From: JAICWP01 sp035278025
GTDB taxonomy: Bacteria; Acidobacteriota; Terriglobia; Terriglobales; Acidobacteriaceae
Direction: 5' to 3'
NCBI GenBank assembly: GCA_035278025.1
Contig: DATEJK010000135.1
Location: forward strand, 1-26,931
Length of the DNA: 26,931 bases
A program made the position numbers and the translations under genes. Each line of letters begins with the position of its first letter. The stretch's first letter is position 1. A model generated the notes under the pieces. It searched no databases. It saw only the letters and a program-made list of their open reading frames with translations, and had not been told where the DNA came from. Positions 22,183-26,931 of the stretch are shown piece by piece.

Positions 22183-22422
22183 TTCACCACAGAGGACACA
22201 AAGGAATCAACTTCAGGTCCATTCAATTCAAATCAATTGAATGTCATCCTGAGCGAGGGGCGGGCGAACCGATCCCGCCCCGAGTCGAAGGACCTCTGCG
22301 TTTCGCAAATCGAAAATACAAAGATCCTTCACGCCAGAAATAAAACGCTCAGGATGAAACTAGTTCACTTCAATTGAAATGAAATGGACTGAATTTGATT
22401 CCTTCGTGTCCTCTGCGGTGAG
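22183..22422. repeat. Large imperfect palindromic element (about 240 bp) between convergent genes
   Basis: The left arm (from TTCACCACAGAGGACACA at 22183) matches the reverse complement of the right arm (ending at 22422, complement CTCACCGCAGAGGACACG). Agreement continues for about 55 bases through GGAATCAA, TTCA, GTCCAT and CAATTGAA. After a short unmatched stretch the arms agree again at CATCCTGAGCG (22245-22255) against CGCTCAGGATG (22346-22356). Copy E of the interspersed repeat occupies the inner left part. The element fills the whole gap between the KAS and tonB stops. No open frame or transposase is present. It looks like a small non-autonomous or hairpin-forming element. Confidence 0.75.
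22242..22295 (+). repeat. TCATCCTGAGCG...GAAGGACCT interspersed repeat, copy E
   Basis: TGTCATCCTGAGCG (22242-22255) and CGAAGGACCT (22286-22295) flank an 8-bp GC hairpin, GGGGCGGG (22257-22264) with CCCGCCCC (22274-22281) and a 9-base loop. It is nested in the palindromic element, and CTGCGTTTCGC follows as at other copies. Confidence 0.85.
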
Positions 22423-22432
22423 TTTTTGGTTC

Positions 22433-23062
22433 TTAGCTGGGAAAATGGAAGTGCACGTCCTGCTTCGATGCGATGGGTACGCCATCCGAGGTGGCGGGAA
22501 GAAAGTGCCAGTTCTTCAGCGCGGCGATCACCTTTTGGTCTACGACGTTGTCCACCCCCGTGAGTAGCCGCTCCTCCACCACGTTGCCGCGCTCGTCAAT
22601 GGTAATCTCCACAATCACATCGCCGCGCACGCTGGGTGGCAGGCTGGCGCGGTCCACATCCGGATCGGGAAAAACCTGCGGCAGCGCCGGACGCACCTCC
22701 GCCCCCACTGCACCTTCGAGCATCGAGCCATAGGTGGAACCGCCGGCGGCAGCTGCATGCGCCGGGTGCAGGTTGCGCCCGTGGCTCGCTTTCCGGGCCA
22801 GGCGCGTGATTTGCAGCGGTCCCGCCGAAGGAGCGGTTAGCGGCGCCGTCAGCTCATCGCTTTTCGGGTTCGCCGCCAAATTGGAAGGCGCAGTCAGATA
22901 AACCACCTGCGCGCTCCCTCCATTTCCATGGACGGCGAATCGCGGCGAAACAAAAATGGCTGCCGGACGGTACAGTACGCAGGCCACCACCGCGGCGTGA
23001 ACGGCGGCCGAAGCCAGCCATCCCAAACGGCGCTGCGGCGGAGTGGGTGTGGGCTCCAGCAT
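22433..23062 (-). CDS. tonB: TonB-family energy transducer
   Basis: This 209-residue protein from MLEPTPTPP has a short cytoplasmic start, one membrane anchor (about residues 15-33, LASAAVHAAVVACVLY), a variable linker, and a TonB C-terminal domain (about 130-209). That domain shows VIVEITIDERGNVVEERLL, then VIAALKNWHFLPATSDGVPI. TonB couples inner-membrane proton motive force (via ExbB/ExbD) to outer-membrane receptors; none of those is in the window. Reading is open upstream to 23194, but the family-like start is ATG 23060-23062. There is no ribosome-binding site, and TATATT lies seven bases upstream, which would fit a leaderless start. Divergent from the PIG-L-like gene; convergent with the KAS gene. 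Confidence 0.87.
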   Translation of the reverse strand: MLEPTPTPPQRRLGWLASAAVHAAVVACVLYRPAAIFVSPRFAVHGNGGSAQVVYLTAPSNLAANPKSDELTAPLTAPSAGPLQITRLARKASHGRNLHPAHAAAAGGSTYGSMLEGAVGAEVRPALPQVFPDPDVDRASLPPSVRGDVIVEITIDERGNVVEERLLTGVDNVVDQKVIAALKNWHFLPATSDGVPIASKQDVHFHFPS

Positions 23063-23267
23063 GGTCTGCAATATAGTAGCCCTGATGCGGTTGGACGGAA
23101 AGACGGCGCTAAGGTTAGCGGATAAGACGGGTAAGGGGTATCTGGTTAGCTGTTGGACGTTGCTGATTGATTGGCAGCCAGCAGGTTCGGTCAAAGCTTT
23201 GCCTTTGGAATCAGCCTTTATGAAAACGGTTTCTGGTAAATGCTAAGGGCCAAAATTGGAGGTTGTA

Positions 23268-24017
23268 ATGGATGATTTCTCGCGCCGTAGATTTCTGCAG
23301 AGAACGGCCTGGGCGCTTCCCGCCGCAGCTGTCGCTGGCGCTGCCCCGGCGGAAGCGGATGCCGAGCAGAAAAAGCTCAAAGTGATCGTGGCCGGCGGGC
23401 ACCCCGGCGACCCGGAATACGGCTGTGGTGGAACCGTTGCCCGTTACACCCAGGCCGGCCATGCGGTCACCTTGTTGTATCTAAACCGCGGCGAGGGCGG
23501 CGTTCCCGGCAAGACTCCGCAGGAAGCCGCCACCATCCGCACGGCGGAGGCACAGAAGGCCTGCGAGCTGCTCGGAGCGGCTCCGCTCTTTGCCGGCCAG
23601 ATTGACGGCCACGCCACGGTGGACAAGGCTCACTACGACAGCTTCGCCCGCATTATTGACAGCGAGAAGCCGGATGTAATGTTTACCCAGTGGCCCATTG
23701 ACGGCCATCCCGACCATCGCGCCACCTCCATGCTGTGCTACGAAGCCTGGCTGCGCATGGACAAGGGCTTTGATTTGTACTATTACGAAGTCTCCGATGG
23801 CGAAGACACGCTGATGTTCTCGCCGCGGGAATACGTTGATATCAGCGCGGTGGAAGGACGCAAGCGCGCCGCCTGCTACGCCCATGCCAGCCAGAGCCCC
23901 GACCACTTCTATGCGCTACAGGACCAGGTGGCGCGATTCCGTGGCGTGGAGAGCGGTGTGGGAGCAGCGGAGGCTTTTACGCGCCACGTTCAGAGCCGAG
24001 GCGGAAGATTGCCGTAG
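23268..24017 (+). CDS. PIG-L/LmbE-family deacetylase-like protein, Tat-exported
   Basis: This 249-residue protein opens with a Tat-type signal (FSRRRFLQRTAWALPAAAVAGA, twin Arg at residues 6-8). A LmbE/PIG-L domain follows: KVIVAGGHPGDPEYGCGGT (H45, D48), LYLNRGEGG, QIDGHATVD and the third ligand motif IDGHPDHRATS. PIG-L enzymes are zinc-dependent N-deacetylases of GlcNAc-type sugars. Here H-P-G-D replaces the usual H-P-D-D, so the zinc ligands remain while the usual catalytic-base Asp is Gly47. It may be a sub-family with altered chemistry. ATG 23268 is chosen because GGAGGT (23258-23263) precedes it; an in-frame TTG at 23256 lies within that site. It is convergent with the rhomboid gene, 17 bases apart. 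Confidence 0.88.
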   Translation: MDDFSRRRFLQRTAWALPAAAVAGAAPAEADAEQKKLKVIVAGGHPGDPEYGCGGTVARYTQAGHAVTLLYLNRGEGGVPGKTPQEAATIRTAEAQKACELLGAAPLFAGQIDGHATVDKAHYDSFARIIDSEKPDVMFTQWPIDGHPDHRATSMLCYEAWLRMDKGFDLYYYEVSDGEDTLMFSPREYVDISAVEGRKRAACYAHASQSPDHFYALQDQVARFRGVESGVGAAEAFTRHVQSRGGRLP

Positions 24018-24034
24018 AGCGGACTGCAACCGAA

Positions 24035-25546
24035 CTAGGCGCCCGCCCCTGCTGCCTTCGCCTTCGCAGTTCCCCCGGAAAGCGCCGTTTGGGCTTCCTT
24101 GATGCCGGCCTGGATGTTGACTTCCAGATCGAGGTGCGGCACCGGAGAAGCTGCTGCCGCCTGAAACAACTGCAGAGCATCCTGGGGCCGGCTGAGCCGC
24201 TTCAGGCAGAGGCGCGCCGCCGCCAGTCGCGCTATCAAGCCCGCGCGCGCGGAAGAACAATTTTCGGCTAGACTCAAATACTCACTCAGCGCACGCTCAA
24301 AATTCTGTTGCTCTTCCAGGGCGCGGCCCAGTTCCATCCAGGTGTTTGCCGGCAGCTGCGTGCCGCCGGCGTTCAGAAATTCTTCATAATCTTTCCAGGC
24401 CGCCTCCGGCTCGCGAAGCTTAAGGTGAAGGGCGCAGAGCTGGGCAGTGGCTTGCTGGAGAGCGGTGCTGTCGTTCTTTTTACGGTGCACATCGCACAGC
24501 AGGATGGCAGCATCCACCGAGTCGGGCTGCGCCGCAAGGTGCTGCTTCAGCAGCTCTCCGGCGGCATCGAACTGGCCCTGCTCGATCAGTTCATGGGCCT
24601 GGTCAATCTGCGGATCCGCGGTCCAGCTTACCTTGGATTCGACCGCCCGGTTTGCCTTCTGCTCCAGACCCGAGTAGCGCAACGCCACCGCCGCTATGGC
24701 GCCAAAAGCGAAGCCGCCCACGTGGGCCCAGTGGGCTACCCCGCTGGCGCCGCCAAATGCCGCGCCATAGAAAACTTCCAGCAAGAGCCACAACGGCAAC
24801 AGGGTGTAGGCGGGCGCGTTGAAGCGGATAATGCGAAAGGCGAACAGCCACGCCATGCGAATCTTCATCTTGGGGAAGCGCACCAGGAAGGCGCCCATCA
24901 GCGCCGCTACCGCCCCCGAGGCGCCCAGGGTGGGCACCAGACTGCCGGGATTGGTCCACGCGTGAAATTGCAGCGCTGCCGCCCCGGCCACCAGATAAAA
25001 CACGGTATACAGCGGGCGTCCCCACACATCTTCCAGCACAAATCCAGCCAGCCACAGGAACCACATGTTGCCGATCAGGTGCAGCCAGCCGCCATGCAGA
25101 AAATTAGCGGTTAGATAAGTTATCGCCCGGGGATGCGCGGGAACGAAGGCGTACTGCTGGGTCAGAGAAGCGGCGGAAAGAGTGACATACTGCTGGGCCA
25201 GCGAATCCATCTCTTCCTGCAGGACTTCTGGGTCCTCCTGCAATCGCATCTTCGCGTCCCAGGGGTCCACCACGTCATGGCTGGGATCCTGGATCTTTTT
25301 CCAGGTGGAGGGATGGTCCTTTTCGAAACTGGTGACCAGTTGCTGCGCCTCCGGTGTGAGCTTCAGTTCCGGGTGCGCGGCAGCGAGCAGCAGAATGTGC
25401 GCCCGCGCCTTGCCCAGTTGCGGAGCCTGCTCTTCAATGCTGGAGTGGGTGGCGAGAAATGCCATCAGGTTGATGGCGATCAGCGCCAGAGTGATGACCG
25501 GAAGGCGCCGCGCCGACATGTTTTCGTGCTTGATGGGGAGAAGCAT
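24035..25546 (-). CDS. Rhomboid-family intramembrane serine protease with C-terminal TPR region
   Basis: This is a 503-residue protein. The first membrane helix (about 15-33) is followed by an unusually long soluble insert (about 35-132). The rhomboid core comes next: LHGGWLHLIGN (H151, H156, N160), GASGAVAALMG with nucleophile S210, and VAHWAHVGGF with catalytic H275. A C-terminal half (about 310-490) of helical TPR-like repeats follows. The Ser-His dyad is intact, so it should cleave membrane-protein substrates within the bilayer. The TPR tail is probably cytoplasmic and may recruit partners or substrates. ATG 25546 is chosen because AGGAGG lies eight bases upstream; the frame extends 12 codons further. 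It is divergent from the methyltransferase-like gene (158-base gap, nothing recognisable). Confidence 0.92.
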   Translation of the reverse strand: MLLPIKHENMSARRLPVITLALIAINLMAFLATHSSIEEQAPQLGKARAHILLLAAAHPELKLTPEAQQLVTSFEKDHPSTWKKIQDPSHDVVDPWDAKMRLQEDPEVLQEEMDSLAQQYVTLSAASLTQQYAFVPAHPRAITYLTANFLHGGWLHLIGNMWFLWLAGFVLEDVWGRPLYTVFYLVAGAAALQFHAWTNPGSLVPTLGASGAVAALMGAFLVRFPKMKIRMAWLFAFRIIRFNAPAYTLLPLWLLLEVFYGAAFGGASGVAHWAHVGGFAFGAIAAVALRYSGLEQKANRAVESKVSWTADPQIDQAHELIEQGQFDAAGELLKQHLAAQPDSVDAAILLCDVHRKKNDSTALQQATAQLCALHLKLREPEAAWKDYEEFLNAGGTQLPANTWMELGRALEEQQNFERALSEYLSLAENCSSARAGLIARLAAARLCLKRLSRPQDALQLFQAAAASPVPHLDLEVNIQAGIKEAQTALSGGTAKAKAAGAGA

Positions 25547-25704
25547 AAAGATCCCCTCCTGTCCGGCAGACTGCAGTTGCAAGAAAATCGTGGAAGCTTA
25601 GCCTGAAGAATGTGCTGCCGGCCAGATAACCAGCAGTCAGGGAACAATCTTTAGTAATCTGCCGAGAGAAAAAAGGTGGTGAGAAGAAGCCAACGGCGGA
25701 TCAA

Positions 25705-26337
25705 ATGGGGAGGAGGCCTCGGCATGTCGCGGTGGGGCAGCTTAGCCCTTCAGATTCAATGGATAAACCAACTCACCTGAAATCCGTGGTCGCCTTTCTC
25801 GTGCGTCGGTCGGCTTCTCCGCACCGATTCGCCCATTCCTTCGCCGCTACCGTGTTTGGCTCCACATTGGAACTTGTCCTCATCCCGGCAACCCTGGTGT
25901 ACCTGGGCCGAAGGCTGGACAGGGCTTGGGGCCTGGGGAATATGCCGTTCGGCCCCTACTCGCGATGGCTGGCTATTGTGCCTTTTGTGGCGGGGATTCC
26001 CTGGCTGGGCTGGTCCATTTATTGGCAGCACAAAAAGGGGCAAGGCACCCCGCTTCCTCTGGTGCCGACCCGAGTGTTGCTGCGCGATGGGCCCTACCGG
26101 TTCACGCGCAATCCGATGGCGCTGGGCGGGATTCTCTGGCTGGCGGGTTGGGCGCTGCTGGCCAACAGTTTCAGCGCTTTATTCGGCGGAGTGGGAATTT
26201 TTGCCCTGCTGGTGCTTTCCTGGGACAAATGGATAGAAGAAAAGGAGCTGTTTCTGAAGCACGGCACGGCGTACGACGAATATCGCCGTCACACGTCCTT
26301 CCTGGTGCCTCGATTCCGCGCTCGTAGGGATCAGTAG
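25705..26337 (+). CDS. Isoprenylcysteine carboxyl methyltransferase/PEMT-like membrane protein
   Basis: This protein is up to 210 residues long with several membrane segments (about 50-68, 85-105, 140-180). It has the family's cofactor motif near the C-terminal half: LLRDGPYRFTRNPMALGG (G-P-Y-R-x-x-R-N-P-M), then EEKELFLKHGTAYDEYRRH. Such enzymes methylate isoprenylcysteine, phospholipids or other lipids with SAM; bacterial members are mostly uncharacterised. Starts at ATG 25705 and ATG 25759 are both possible without a strong ribosome-binding site. The first 18 residues of the longer form do not resemble the family, so 25759 may be the real start. Confidence 0.82.
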   Translation: MGRRPRHVAVGQLSPSDSMDKPTHLKSVVAFLVRRSASPHRFAHSFAATVFGSTLELVLIPATLVYLGRRLDRAWGLGNMPFGPYSRWLAIVPFVAGIPWLGWSIYWQHKKGQGTPLPLVPTRVLLRDGPYRFTRNPMALGGILWLAGWALLANSFSALFGGVGIFALLVLSWDKWIEEKELFLKHGTAYDEYRRHTSFLVPRFRARRDQ

Positions 26338-26417
26338 TTTGGGGGCGAGCGGCCGCTCTAAGCCCGGAGCTGATTGTAACTGCGAGAGCAGGCCGTCCGC
26401 GCGAGTTGGTTGATGGT

Positions 26418-26931
26418 TCAGCAGCGTGCGACTGAGAGCTTCCTGCGCGTCAGCCACGCCAGCATCAGCATTCCGCCGAGGAGCAGAAGTATGCTGCTGG
26501 GCTCCGGCAAGATGGCAACATCTTCAACGACGTCACCTGGAGGATTCACATCCCAATTCAGGTGAAACCGTCCTTTAGTGGCAGGCGCAACAAGTGCCGC
26601 GCCAACCAGTTTGTAGGTGTAGCTGCCTTTGCCTCTGGTCGCCTTCATGCAGGCAACGGAAGACGGAGCGCACGTGAATCCGAAGTAAGTGCCGGAGGCG
26701 TTGGTGATCCATTGTCCCCCGGTTGGCGTGGCGGAAAAGTTGGCATCGTTAAAACTCACCTTGATGCTGCTGGCGGCTATCGGCTGGGAGCCGTTCAGTA
26801 TTCCTGGCGCCGAGAACCTTATCGTGGTTGTGGGATAGTTAGCCACGCTGGGGATAGTTATCGAATACCCAGTAGCGTAAGCCTGTGCCGACGCTAAACA
26901 AAGGGCGAGGGCAGCCAAGAAAACCTTCGCA
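26418..26931 (-). CDS. PEP-CTERM sorting-domain protein (5' partial)
   Basis: The reading frame continues past the right edge. The visible part starts inside a signal peptide (AKVFLAALALCLASAQAYA). A beta-rich domain follows (TTTIRFSAPGILNGSQ onward) with two Cys (FTCAPSSVAC). The C-terminal sorting tail is LPEPSSILLLLGGMLMLAWLTRRKLS, a PEP motif, one membrane helix and basic residues. Such tails are cut by an exosortase, usually in bacteria making exopolysaccharide; no exosortase gene is in this window. An in-frame TTG at 26916-26918 falls inside the signal peptide, so it is probably not the start. Function of the surface domain unknown. Confidence 0.85.
   Translation of the reverse strand, partial: AKVFLAALALCLASAQAYATGYSITIPSVANYPTTTIRFSAPGILNGSQPIAASSIKVSFNDANFSATPTGGQWITNASGTYFGFTCAPSSVACMKATRGKGSYTYKLVGAALVAPATKGRFHLNWDVNPPGDVVEDVAILPEPSSILLLLGGMLMLAWLTRRKLSVARC

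Noticed and set aside
22183..22422. An insertion sequence between the KAS and tonB genes
   Set aside because: The palindrome is only about 240 bp and encodes no transposase. Target-site duplications are not evident.

Overview
The window is GC-rich and densely coding, with many GTG/TTG starts. It looks like a chromosomal segment of an Acidobacteriota (Terriglobia-like) bacterium. This rests on the gene mix: TPR-fused sulfatase-like proteins, COG3379-type alkaline-phosphatase-superfamily proteins, a PEP-CTERM protein, a DUF2188 protein, TPR-fused rhomboid, TonB, cobalamin-dependent MetH. It also rests on short intergenic repeats of the TCATCCTGAGCG...GAAGGACCT type. The taxon is an inference from gene style, not from a marker gene. 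I see no rRNA, CRISPR array, prophage or insertion sequence.

Layout. 1-172: tail of a CDS and a tRNA-Lys. 354-3245 (minus): a class V aminotransferase abutting a secreted sulfatase-like/TPR protein. 3246-3549: divergent control region with a cluster of GATAA/TTATC boxes. 3550-3987: CBS-pair protein with a TTG start. 4178-9530 (plus): a tight four-gene operon of AP-superfamily phosphohydrolase, small RHH-like protein, three-pass membrane protein and a second AP-superfamily phosphohydrolase. This is the best candidate here for an undescribed system. 9677-12773: PilZ protein, CPA2 antiporter, DUF2188 protein, haloacid-dehalogenase-like HAD. 12882-17172 (minus): metH, and upstream of it a nuoI with no other nuo gene beside it. 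17403-17926: orphan Phd/YefM antitoxin and a small zinc-ribbon protein. 17974-20822: UbiD-family decarboxylase (TTG start, heptamer repeat in its leader) divergent from a nucleotidyltransferase-like gene. 20927-23062: beta-ketoacyl-ACP synthase and TonB, convergent across a large palindromic element. 23268-26337: Tat-exported PIG-L-like protein, rhomboid-TPR protease, isoprenylcysteine-methyltransferase-like protein. 26418-26931: PEP-CTERM protein running off the right edge.

How the genes work together. Most are single-gene or two-gene housekeeping and envelope units: one-carbon/methionine metabolism, glyoxylate transamination, quinone or aromatic-acid decarboxylation, fatty-acid condensation, ion antiport, TonB energy transduction. 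The only clear multi-gene module is the AP-superfamily operon. Its two paralogous catalytic domains are predicted to face opposite sides of the membrane. Several enzymes have a substitution at an expected active-site position: UbiD His to Gln, PIG-L Asp to Gly, sulfatase without the formylglycine motif. Intergenic regions are rich in short repeats, and one copy has been absorbed in frame into the N-terminus of the second AP-superfamily protein.
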